The position numbers were made by a program, and so were the translations under genes. This document shows positions 8,709 to 17,052 of a DNA stretch of 33,015 bases, one piece after another (position 1 is the first letter of the stretch; every line of letters begins with the position of its first letter). Location: the NCBI GenBank assembly GCA_902632275.1, contig CACPBW010000009.1, positions 1 to 33,015 of the forward strand. Direction: 5' to 3'. The stretch comes from an uncultured Pelagibacteraceae bacterium (lineage in GTDB: Bacteria; Pseudomonadota; Alphaproteobacteria; Pelagibacterales; Pelagibacteraceae). The notes under the pieces were generated by a model that saw nothing but the letters and a program-made list of their open reading frames with translations, was not told the origin of the DNA and searched no databases.

Positions 8709-10862
8709 ATGTTTAATTTTTTAAAAAAAGTATTATCAATATTCATAATTTTTAACCTAACTTTTGTTAGCTCAGCACAAGCTGCTGTAACCTTCGATGA
8801 CATAAACGGAGATGGAACAGGTTTTTATGTTGGAGACGAAGATGTAGATCCTACAGGTGTAACATTTAATAATAATGGAACCACGATGTTTGTGGTATCT
8901 TCAGGTAATGAAGAAATAGAAGAATATACATTAACGACAGGTTTTGATTTATCAACTGCAACCCTCAAATCAAGGTTTGATGTCAGTGGTCAAGAAACTT
9001 CTCCTAATACTCTTCTTTTTAATGGCGATGGAACAAAGATGTTTTTGCTAGGTAGAGCTGGGAATGATGTAAATGTATATACATTATCAACAGGTTTTGA
9101 TTTATCAACTGCAACTTTCAATGACATAAATGGAGATGGATCAGGTTTTGATGTTAGTGGTCAAACTACTTTACCTAGAGCTCTTGCTTTTAATAATGAT
9201 GGAACAAAGATGTTTGTAGTATGTAATGATGACAACGATATAAATGTATATAATTTATCAACAGGTTTTGATTTGTTAACTGCAACTTTCAATGACATAA
9301 ATGGAGATGGATCAGGTTTTGACATTAGTGGTCAAGATGACAGACCTAGAGGTCTTGCTTTTAATAATGATGGAACCAAAATGTTTTTGGTAGGTTTGGA
9401 TGATAAAGATGTAAATGAGTATACGTTATCAACAGGTTTTGATTTAACATCAACTGTATCTTTTGTAGATAGTTTTGATGTTAGTGCTCAAGGTCAACCT
9501 TTTGGTATTACTTTTAATAATTCTGGAACCAAGATGTTTTTGACAAGTCCTGGTGACGATGAAGTAAATTCATATTCTTTAGATTGCGGTTTTAAAGTTG
9601 CTAATTCAGGAAAATGTGAAGCGCCACCAAAAATTAAAGATGTAAGAGGTATAGTAGATGCACAAATTAATACTGCTAAAAAAATTATTGAAGATACAAA
9701 AGTGTCGACTTTTAAAAGACTGGATATATTAAGAGCAAATAAATACCACAACACCAGTGCACAAAATATAGAGTTACTCTTCCAAAATGAATTATTTAAG
9801 AAAGTATCTAATAATGTTGCAAGTCCTATTCAAGCTAAACTAAATCCAATTCAAAAGTTAGATCAAATTTTATCAAATGATTGGAAAGTATGGAATGAAG
9901 GCAGTATCAGTTTTGGAAAAATTGGTGAGACTTCCTTAAGCTCTGCACAAGATATAGATAGATTTGGTTTAACTGTAGGTGCTGATAGAAAAATGGATGA
10001 TGACCAAATATTAGGAGTAGCTTTAAGAGTGGGTAACACTGACGTTAATGTTGGAACCTTTGGTTCTAAAGTTGATACTAAAGCTTTAAGTTTATCTGTT
10101 TACGGGATTAATAGTTTAGTAGACAAGAATTTTTTAAAACATATTTTTGGAGTTAGTTATTTAGATAGTGATATTAGAAGGAATGACGAAGGAAACACTA
10201 ACTCTCATACCGGTGACCGTAAAGGTAAACAATTTTTTGGTTCACTTGATATTGGAAGAGAATACGAAGATGGTGACTTAACTATTAGTTCAATAGGTAG
10301 TATTGATGGAAGTTATACTGCGCTTGATAGCTATACAGAAATTGGCTCTAATGCTATTAGCTATAATGATCAAGATATTAAATCTTTAATGGCTTCTTTA
10401 GGTGTATTAATTGATAAAGATGTTTATTTAGAAAACTCAAATGTAAAATCTAGAGTTAATCTTGAATACAGTAAAGATTTTGCCTCAAATTCTAAAGTGG
10501 TTTCAAGTTATGTAGCAGATAGCGAAAGTTTTGAGTATAAAGCTGATAACAAAAATAGAGATATATACACAGCAGGACTTGGTTTAGATTTTAAACATGA
10601 CGAAGGGTTAACGATTAGTACTGATTATGAAAGACAGCAAATCAAAGGGCATGGTTACATTAATAAATTTACATTCTCAGCAGGTTATTTATATAGAAAT
10701 GAAACAGAGCTTGCATTTAATTACAACCCTTTAAAGGACCACGAATCTAGCTTGAGTTATAGTAAAAATATCAATGGCTTTGATTTTTCAATTAATCACA
10801 ATCATATATTTGATAACTCGGTCGAACACGATACTAATATAGAAGTTTCAAGCACATTTTAG
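8709..10862 (+). CDS. Beta-propeller repeat protein with C-terminal autotransporter beta-barrel
   Basis: Signal peptide; repeated GFDLSTATFNDINGDGSGFDVSGQ...AFNNDGTKMFVV units; alternating C-terminal strands ending in Phe (EVSSTF). Confidence 0.8.
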   Translation: MFNFLKKVLSIFIIFNLTFVSSAQAAVTFDDINGDGTGFYVGDEDVDPTGVTFNNNGTTMFVVSSGNEEIEEYTLTTGFDLSTATLKSRFDVSGQETSPNTLLFNGDGTKMFLLGRAGNDVNVYTLSTGFDLSTATFNDINGDGSGFDVSGQTTLPRALAFNNDGTKMFVVCNDDNDINVYNLSTGFDLLTATFNDINGDGSGFDISGQDDRPRGLAFNNDGTKMFLVGLDDKDVNEYTLSTGFDLTSTVSFVDSFDVSAQGQPFGITFNNSGTKMFLTSPGDDEVNSYSLDCGFKVANSGKCEAPPKIKDVRGIVDAQINTAKKIIEDTKVSTFKRLDILRANKYHNTSAQNIELLFQNELFKKVSNNVASPIQAKLNPIQKLDQILSNDWKVWNEGSISFGKIGETSLSSAQDIDRFGLTVGADRKMDDDQILGVALRVGNTDVNVGTFGSKVDTKALSLSVYGINSLVDKNFLKHIFGVSYLDSDIRRNDEGNTNSHTGDRKGKQFFGSLDIGREYEDGDLTISSIGSIDGSYTALDSYTEIGSNAISYNDQDIKSLMASLGVLIDKDVYLENSNVKSRVNLEYSKDFASNSKVVSSYVADSESFEYKADNKNRDIYTAGLGLDFKHDEGLTISTDYERQQIKGHGYINKFTFSAGYLYRNETELAFNYNPLKDHESSLSYSKNINGFDFSINHNHIFDNSVEHDTNIEVSSTF
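9086..9335 (+). repeat. In-gene near-identical direct repeat: 79-nt core at 9086-9164 and 9257-9335 (171-nt, 57-aa period)
   Basis: atcaacaggttttgattt...gcaactttcaatgacataaatggagatggatcaggttttga...agtggtcaa appears twice with few mismatches; a shorter divergent copy begins about 8935. Confidence 0.85.
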
Positions 10863-10875
10863 TACGCTTTAAACA

Positions 10876-11604
10876 ATGAGAATTTTAATTCTTCAACATA
10901 TCGAAATAGAGGATCCTGGTTTCATAAAAGATTTAATGATTAAAGATGGGGCTAATTTAACAACAATAGAATTAGACGAAGGTGAAAAAATTCCAAATGA
11001 TCTTACAAAATTTGATGCCATGTTTTGTATGGGTGGACCAATGGATACCTGGATGGAAAAGGATTATCCTTGGTTAGTTGAGGAAAAAAAAAGAATAAAA
11101 GAATACGTTGTTGATTTAAAAAAACCTTATTTAGGTTTTTGTCTTGGGTGTCAGCTATTAGGCGAAGTAGTTGGAGGAAAAGTAGTCAAATCTAATAATC
11201 CTGAAATAGGAATGTTGAATATCAATTTTTCTAAAAATAAAGATACAGATCCTTTATTTTCTAAATTTCCAAATCAAATTACATCATTGCAATGGCATTC
11301 ATATGAAGTTCAAGGTTTAGAAGATAATAAAAATGTTACCTTATTAGCATCCTCTCCCGAAACCAAATATCAAATATTTAAATACCAAAATCATGCATAT
11401 GGAATTCAATTTCATATAGAAGTTAAAGATACAACAGTTAATGAATGGGGCTGTGTACCAGAATATAAATCTGCTCTAGAAAAACAATTGGGAGCCAATG
11501 CTTTAGAAAAATTTGATAATGATGCAAAAGCAAATATGAAAGATATGAATAATTACTCTAATATTTTGTATTCAAAATTTAAGAGTGATATTCTTAAAAT
11601 ATAA
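10876..11604 (+). CDS. Class I glutamine amidotransferase-like protein
   Basis: CMGGPMDTW, GFCLGCQLLGEV (nucleophile Cys), GIQFHIE. Confidence 0.87.
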   Translation: MRILILQHIEIEDPGFIKDLMIKDGANLTTIELDEGEKIPNDLTKFDAMFCMGGPMDTWMEKDYPWLVEEKKRIKEYVVDLKKPYLGFCLGCQLLGEVVGGKVVKSNNPEIGMLNINFSKNKDTDPLFSKFPNQITSLQWHSYEVQGLEDNKNVTLLASSPETKYQIFKYQNHAYGIQFHIEVKDTTVNEWGCVPEYKSALEKQLGANALEKFDNDAKANMKDMNNYSNILYSKFKSDILKI

Positions 11605-11615
11605 AAGGAGGATAT

Positions 11616-12008
11616 ATGTCAGTATTTAAACTTGTTAATGAAACAAAAGCTAAGGGAAAAGTAAAAAAGATATTTAATGATATTAAAAAAACTAGAAATA
11701 TAAAAAAAATTCCAAATTTTTGGAAAGCAATAGCTAACAATCCTGAAACATTGGAAAGAACTTGGAATAATTTAAAACAAATAATGAGGAAGGGTGCACT
11801 CGATCCAGTTACTAAAGAATTAATTTATGTTGCAGTTTCAATTACAAATAGTTGTGAGTATTGTATTAGATCTCACACAGCTGCAGCTAAAAAAAAAGGA
11901 GCGTCAGATCAAATGATTAAGGAGATGATTGATGTTGTTGGTATAGCAAATCAAAATAATAAGTTAGTAGAATCTTACCAAGTAGAGGTAGATAAAATTT
12001 ATAAGTAG
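11616..12008 (+). CDS. Carboxymuconolactone decarboxylase / AhpD-like protein
   Basis: SCEYCIRSHTAAAKKKGAS CxxC...H motif; strong AAAGGAGG Shine-Dalgarno upstream. Confidence 0.87.
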   Translation: MSVFKLVNETKAKGKVKKIFNDIKKTRNIKKIPNFWKAIANNPETLERTWNNLKQIMRKGALDPVTKELIYVAVSITNSCEYCIRSHTAAAKKKGASDQMIKEMIDVVGIANQNNKLVESYQVEVDKIYK

Positions 12009-12024
12009 ACTTAAATAACTACTT
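12003..12024. terminator. Weak dyad AAGTAG...CTACTT between convergent genes
   Basis: 6-bp inverted repeat across two convergent stop codons. Confidence 0.25.
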
Positions 12025-12313
12025 CAAAACCTTCAAAGTTTGGGGCACCGATATAAAGATCTTTATGTTGTCCCGCATTTTTATGAGCAAGTCTAAAAGC
12101 TTCTGATTTTGTCCAATCAATAAAAGCATCTTTAGAAGCCCAAATACTATGAGATGCATATAAGGTATGATCTTCACTTTCATTTCCTTTTACCAAATGA
12201 AATTCTTTAAAACCATCTACTCCTTTTAAATGCGTATCTCTATTTTTCCAAACATCTTCAAATTCTTTCTCTTTTCCTTTTACAATTTTGAATCTGTTCA
12301 TTGCTATAAACAT
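12011..12313 (-). CDS. Antibiotic biosynthesis monooxygenase (ABM) / IsdG-like protein
   Basis: FIAMNRFKIVKGKEKEFEDVW, GFKEFHLVKG, TLYASHSIWASKDAFIDWTKSEAFRLAH. Confidence 0.78.
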   Translation of the reverse strand: MFIAMNRFKIVKGKEKEFEDVWKNRDTHLKGVDGFKEFHLVKGNESEDHTLYASHSIWASKDAFIDWTKSEAFRLAHKNAGQHKDLYIGAPNFEGFEVVI

Positions 12314-12318
12314 ATAGT

Positions 12319-13029
12319 TTAAGATAAAGTTGATCTTCCTCCATCAACACCAATAACTTGTCCTGTTACCCAAGAACTTTCATCGGTAATTAAAAATTTT
12401 GCAAGTGACGCACTATCTGCACCTTCACCAACTCTTTTTAGTGGGTGAGCTTTTGCAATACCTTCTGCAAGCACAGCATTCTTTAACATTGGTTCAGCAA
12501 TTTTTGATTTAGACAAACTTGGTGCAATACAATTTACCCTTACATTTGGCGCAAGCTCGGACGCTAAACTGACTGTTAATCCTTCAACAGCAGCTTTAGC
12601 TGATGCAATTATTCCATGATTACTAAAACCTCTTCTAACTGCAACAGTTGAAAATAAAACGACTGATCCTTTACTTTTTTTTAAAGTATCCTGGTATCCT
12701 CTAATTACTTCTAATGCAGAATAACAATTTAACTTCATACATTGATTAAATTCGTCTTCTTTAATCATTCTTAGTGGTTTTAAAACTATTGAACCAACAC
12801 AATATGCAATACCTTTTACATCCGGAACATCTGCTTTAACTTTATCAACAAATCCATTTTCAAGAACATCTGCAACAGTAAAAGAACAACCCAATTCCTC
12901 TGAAAGTTTTTTAACCTCACTTTGATTTCTAGCAACCAAATGAACTTCTTTTCCAGATTCTTTAAGTTGCTTTGATAAACTTGAACCGATCGAACCTGTC
13001 GCACCAAAAATTAAATATTTTTCTGACAT
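12319..13029 (-). CDS. SDR-family oxidoreductase
   Basis: IFGATGSIGSSLSKQL (Rossmann), catalytic region, VTGQVIGVDGGRSTLS C-terminus; YxxxK position appears as HGIIASAKAA. Confidence 0.87.
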   Translation of the reverse strand: MSEKYLIFGATGSIGSSLSKQLKESGKEVHLVARNQSEVKKLSEELGCSFTVADVLENGFVDKVKADVPDVKGIAYCVGSIVLKPLRMIKEDEFNQCMKLNCYSALEVIRGYQDTLKKSKGSVVLFSTVAVRRGFSNHGIIASAKAAVEGLTVSLASELAPNVRVNCIAPSLSKSKIAEPMLKNAVLAEGIAKAHPLKRVGEGADSASLAKFLITDESSWVTGQVIGVDGGRSTLS

Positions 13030-13057
13030 ATATTTTTTTTAAAGCTATATTAGCCCT

Positions 13058-14548
13058 ATGAAGTTATTTTTTATACTTGGAAATCAACTATTTCCACCAA
13101 AATATCTAGACCGCTTCAAAAATGATCACCTGTTTTTTATGTCAGAAGACTATGAATTATGCACATATGAAAAGCATCACAAGTTAAAGATTCTACTATT
13201 TTTGTCAGCTATGAGATCTCATGCAGATCATTTAAAAAAAAATAAATTTAAAGTTGAATATACAAAGATCGACTCAGCAGATTTTAAAAAAGATTATTTG
13301 GAAAAAGTAAAGAAAGTTATTAAATCAAAAAAAATTAAAGAGATCACAACATTTGAAATTGAAGACAAATTCTTTGAAAAAAAAGTACAAAATTTCGTAA
13401 AAAAAAATGATTTGGTTTGGCATCAAATCAAATCCCCAATGTTTTTAAACTCTAGAGAAGAATTTAATAATTATCTTTCTAAAAACAAAAGACCATTCAT
13501 GGCAACTTTTTACAAAGGCACAAGACAAAAGCTTAATATCTTGATGAAGAAAGATGGAACACCAGAAGGTGGCAAATGGAGTTTTGATGAAGATAATAGA
13601 AAAAAACTTCCAAAAAATACAAAAATACCAAAATTTCCAAATATAACTGAAACAAAACACACAAAACATTTAAAACCTATTGTTGATAAAATATTTAAAG
13701 ATCATCCAGGAAGTACAAAAAATTTTTGGTTTGCAACTGAACACAATGATGTTGTGAAACTTTTAAGTTTTTTTCTTAAAGAAAAATCAAATTTATTTGG
13801 TGATTATGAGGATGCAGTTGATCAAGGTAATAATATTTTATTTCATAGTGCTTTAAGCCCTTATATTAATTTAGGACTTATAACTCCTGAATTTATTATT
13901 TCTAAAACTTTAGAGTTCCATAAAAAAAATAAAATTAGACTTAATTCTTTAGAGGGTTATGTAAGACAAGTCATTGGCTGGAGAGAATTTATGCGAGGAG
14001 TTTATCAAAAGTACAGCGAGGATATGGAGACAAGAAATTTTTTTAAACAAAATCGAAAAATGAAAGATACATGGTACAAAGGAACAACTGGATTGCCACC
14101 TTTGGATCACGCAATTAAGAATGCATTAAATCATGGATGGTCACATCATATTGAAAGATTAATGATACTCTCAAATATAATGAACTTGTGTGAGATAAAA
14201 CCTAAAATTGTTTATAAATGGTTTATGGAAATGTTTGTAGATTCATCTGACTGGGTAATGGTGCCCAATGTTTATGGTATGGGCTTATTTAGCGATGGAG
14301 GTATTTTCGCGACTAAACCATATATTTGTGGATCAAGTTATTTTATGAAAATGATGGATTTTAAAAAAGGTGAATGGTGTAACACTATGGATGGTTTATA
14401 CTGGAGATTTATAAATAGAAATAGATCTTTTTTTTTAAAAAATCCAAGACTTTCAATGATGGTGAGAATCTTCGATAAAATGAAACCAGAAAGAAAAAAA
14501 TTAATTTTAGCGGAAGCTGAAAAATTTATTAATTTTAATACTAATTAA
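13058..14548 (+). CDS. PhrB/FeS-BCP-type photolyase-cryptochrome-related protein, apparently without Fe-S cysteines
   Basis: ILGNQLFPPKYL N-term; GYVRQVIGWREFMRGVY; SHHIERLMIL; SDWVMVPNVYGMGLFSDGGIFATKPY; LYWRFINRN. Confidence 0.85.
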   Translation: MKLFFILGNQLFPPKYLDRFKNDHLFFMSEDYELCTYEKHHKLKILLFLSAMRSHADHLKKNKFKVEYTKIDSADFKKDYLEKVKKVIKSKKIKEITTFEIEDKFFEKKVQNFVKKNDLVWHQIKSPMFLNSREEFNNYLSKNKRPFMATFYKGTRQKLNILMKKDGTPEGGKWSFDEDNRKKLPKNTKIPKFPNITETKHTKHLKPIVDKIFKDHPGSTKNFWFATEHNDVVKLLSFFLKEKSNLFGDYEDAVDQGNNILFHSALSPYINLGLITPEFIISKTLEFHKKNKIRLNSLEGYVRQVIGWREFMRGVYQKYSEDMETRNFFKQNRKMKDTWYKGTTGLPPLDHAIKNALNHGWSHHIERLMILSNIMNLCEIKPKIVYKWFMEMFVDSSDWVMVPNVYGMGLFSDGGIFATKPYICGSSYFMKMMDFKKGEWCNTMDGLYWRFINRNRSFFLKNPRLSMMVRIFDKMKPERKKLILAEAEKFINFNTN

Positions 14549-14559
14549 TTAAAATTAAT
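14528..14559. terminator. Bidirectional AT-only hairpin across both convergent stop codons
   Basis: 12-bp perfect stem ATTAATTTTAAT - 8-nt loop - ATTAAAATTAAT followed by a T tract. Confidence 0.55.
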
Positions 14560-15252
14560 TTTTATTAAATATAATTTTATTAAACCAAACAATGATTGAA
14601 TAATTAATTTTATATTTACTGAGCTTTCTCCTCTTTTACGATTTATAAATATAGATGGTGTTTCTGATATTTTTAAATTATTCATTTTTAATTTTAATAA
14701 AGTTTCTGATAAAACAATAAATCCATCGCCAATCTTTCCACACTTTGAAACAACAATTTTTAATGCTTTTTTAGAATACATTCTATAACCATTAGTATAA
14801 TCACTTACACCAACATTAAGTAAAAGCTTTGCAAGAAAATTTGCTAACAAAGAAAACACTCTTCTTTGAATTGACCAATTGTAAATTTTACTATTATTTA
14901 GATATCTACTTGAAACTAATAGATCTAATTTTCTGTTTTTAAATATTTTTAAATTTTTTCCAAGTTCCTCTGGTTTATGGGAAAAATCAGCATCCATTTC
15001 AACAAAAAATTTGATCTTGTTATCTTTTATTGCTCTCTTAAAACCTTCAATAACCGCTGACCCTCTACCTTTTTTATTTTTTCTATATATATAAGTGATT
15101 TTTTTATTTTTTTTAAAATAATCATTTAAATTATAATTTTTTGTATCATCAACAATGAAAATTTTTGAGTTTGGATAAAGTTTAATTAATCTATTTGAAA
15201 GTTTAAAAATATTTTCTTTTTCATTATAAGTGGGAATTATAATACCTAACAT
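14545..15252 (-). CDS. GT2 glycosyltransferase, polyprenol/dolichol-phosphate mannosyltransferase-like
   Basis: IIPTYNEKENI, VDDT, EMDADFSHKPEEL, SRYL, DYTNGYRMYSKKAL. Confidence 0.87.
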   Translation of the reverse strand: MLGIIIPTYNEKENIFKLSNRLIKLYPNSKIFIVDDTKNYNLNDYFKKNKKITYIYRKNKKGRGSAVIEGFKRAIKDNKIKFFVEMDADFSHKPEELGKNLKIFKNRKLDLLVSSRYLNNSKIYNWSIQRRVFSLLANFLAKLLLNVGVSDYTNGYRMYSKKALKIVVSKCGKIGDGFIVLSETLLKLKMNNLKISETPSIFINRKRGESSVNIKLIIQSLFGLIKLYLIKINFN

Positions 15253-15309
15253 ACTATTTTGTTTATTTTTATAATTGAATTATATATATGAATATCAAAC
15301 ACAAACTAA

Positions 15310-16503
15310 ATGAAAAAGAGACTTGAAGGTTATTTATTATATTATCTTCTTATATTGTTAAGCTTTGCTTACTTTTTCTTATTTTTGAAACACGGGGTTG
15401 GCAATGACTCTACTATCTCTGAATGGCTTATAAATTACGAAGGAGGATTTACCAAAAGAGGTATTATTGGACAAATAGCAATTGAAATATCTAGATATTT
15501 TAATTCTGAGTTAAGATGGGTAATTTTTATATTACAAACTTTTACTATTACATCATATTTCTTGCTTTTATTTTATTTATTAAAAAAACTTCATTATGAA
15601 AGAGTAATTATTTTATCAATTTTTACTCCAATTTTTATTTTGTATCCAGTTGCTGAAATTGAAGTTTTGGCACGTAAAGAAATTATAGTATTTTGTTCTT
15701 TTCTAATTTATTTTTTAGTCCCAAGAGATAATAAGTTTAAATCAACTAGTTTTATAATTTTTCTTACATTTGCAATGTTAGTCTGGGAACCAATTATAAT
15801 TTTTTTCCCTCTTATTCTTCTTTTTGAAATAATAGAAAATAATATAGAAAAACTTAACTTCAATTTTATAAAAATAATTTTTTGTTTTATTCCAAGCTTA
15901 GTTATCGCACTCATTATATTTTTTAATCCTTTAACGGTTGATGAGCACACGATTATGAAAACAGTTTTAAAAAATGAATTTGGAGAAAATTGCTATATGT
16001 CATGTCATCGACTAATAACTGTTCCAATTGAGGGAAATTTCAAAGAGGTGTATAACAAATACTCATTTGAGGTTTTTTTTAGATATTCATTAATTATACT
16101 TATTGGCTTTTTTCCTTTGCTGGTATTATTAAATAGTTCTTCTCTAAAAAATAAAAATTTATTCATATTTAAAAAATTTAATAAGCCAATTTTTACGTTC
16201 TATATAGCACTTTTACCTGTCATATTACTGTTTGCTGCTGGTTACGACTGGGGAAGGTGGGTGAATATTTCCTACGTAATGTTGGCTTTAATTTATTATA
16301 AATTACTCTCAAATAATTACTTAATTTTAAATTTTGAAAAATTAAAAAAACATTTTCTTTATAAAATAAAAGGAAAAGCATTTATATTTTTATTTGTCAT
16401 ATATTGTTTTGGTTGGAACCCCAAGACTGTTATATCAGGAGATGTCGCATCATTTCCGGGATATAGAATACCCTATAAAGTTTTTAAAATCGTATCAAAT
16501 TAA
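15310..16503 (+). CDS. Polytopic membrane protein, possibly surface-polysaccharide related
   Basis: About 10 hydrophobic segments; divergent from the GT2 gene; NYEGGFTKRGIIGQI motif. Confidence 0.65.
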   Translation: MKKRLEGYLLYYLLILLSFAYFFLFLKHGVGNDSTISEWLINYEGGFTKRGIIGQIAIEISRYFNSELRWVIFILQTFTITSYFLLLFYLLKKLHYERVIILSIFTPIFILYPVAEIEVLARKEIIVFCSFLIYFLVPRDNKFKSTSFIIFLTFAMLVWEPIIIFFPLILLFEIIENNIEKLNFNFIKIIFCFIPSLVIALIIFFNPLTVDEHTIMKTVLKNEFGENCYMSCHRLITVPIEGNFKEVYNKYSFEVFFRYSLIILIGFFPLLVLLNSSSLKNKNLFIFKKFNKPIFTFYIALLPVILLFAAGYDWGRWVNISYVMLALIYYKLLSNNYLILNFEKLKKHFLYKIKGKAFIFLFVIYCFGWNPKTVISGDVASFPGYRIPYKVFKIVSN

Positions 16504-16579
16504 AAAAAATTGTATTCAAAAAAGTAAAAAAATTTTAATATTGTTCTTAAATTTATTTTAGTTTAAAATTTGAAAATCT

Positions 16580-16930
16580 ATGTCCATCAAAGTTTTTTTT
16601 AATAATTCATGTAGTGTTTGCAGATTAGAAATAAATCACTATAAAAAAATTGCTGATAGTAATTTGGAATGGGTAGATATTACAAATAATGAAGAAGCTT
16701 TAAAACTAACATCAAAATCTCAAGAAGAGCTTTTAAGGAGACTTCATGTAATAGACGAGGGTAAGGTGGTAGGTGGAGCTAAAGCATTTATTATAATATG
16801 GTCTAAAATCCCAAAATATAACTTTTTAGCTAAAATTTTTTCAATTAAGCCATTATATATTTTATTTCACTACATGTATGAGGTTATTGCATACTTTTTG
16901 TTTCTTAAAAATAAAAACCAACTAAAGTGA
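16580..16930 (+). CDS. DCC-family thiol-disulfide oxidoreductase-like (DUF393)
   Basis: VFFNNSCSVCRLEINHYKK CxxC; GGAKAFIIIWSKIP; C-terminal hydrophobic segment. Confidence 0.8.
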   Translation: MSIKVFFNNSCSVCRLEINHYKKIADSNLEWVDITNNEEALKLTSKSQEELLRRLHVIDEGKVVGGAKAFIIIWSKIPKYNFLAKIFSIKPLYILFHYMYEVIAYFLFLKNKNQLK

Positions 16931-17052
16931 AAAAACAAAACTTACCAAGTAAAATCTGTCCTGTTTGCAAAAGACCATTTGTTTGGAGAAAGAAATGGAA
17001 ATTGAATTGGGACAAGGTAAAGTATTGTTCTAAAAAATGTTCTACTAAATAA
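16927..17052 (+). CDS. DUF2256 family zinc-finger-like micro-protein (MKKQNLPSKICPVCKRPFVWRKKWKLNWDKVKYCSKKCSTK)
   Basis: GTG start overlaps the DUF393 stop (GTGA); CPVC...CSKKC; LPSKICPVCKRPFVWRKKW matches the remembered DUF2256 pattern; not in the ORF track. Confidence 0.85.
   Translation: MKKQNLPSKICPVCKRPFVWRKKWKLNWDKVKYCSKKCSTK

Noticed and set aside
9086-9335. Repeat considered as CRISPR-like array
   Set aside because: Repeats keep reading frame and encode propeller blades; no uniform short repeats or spacers
9494-9754. Minus-strand ORF inside the autotransporter gene
   Set aside because: Antisense to a continuous repeat/barrel CDS
12816-13007. Minus-strand ORF overlapping the SDR gene in another frame
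   Set aside because: The SDR Rossmann motif occupies the true frame
13445-13669. Minus-strand ORF inside the photolyase-like gene
   Set aside because: Aromatic-rich translation typical of antisense to Lys-rich coding sequence
15708-15950. Minus-strand ORF antisense to the polytopic membrane protein
   Set aside because: No supporting features; sense ORF is longer and continuous
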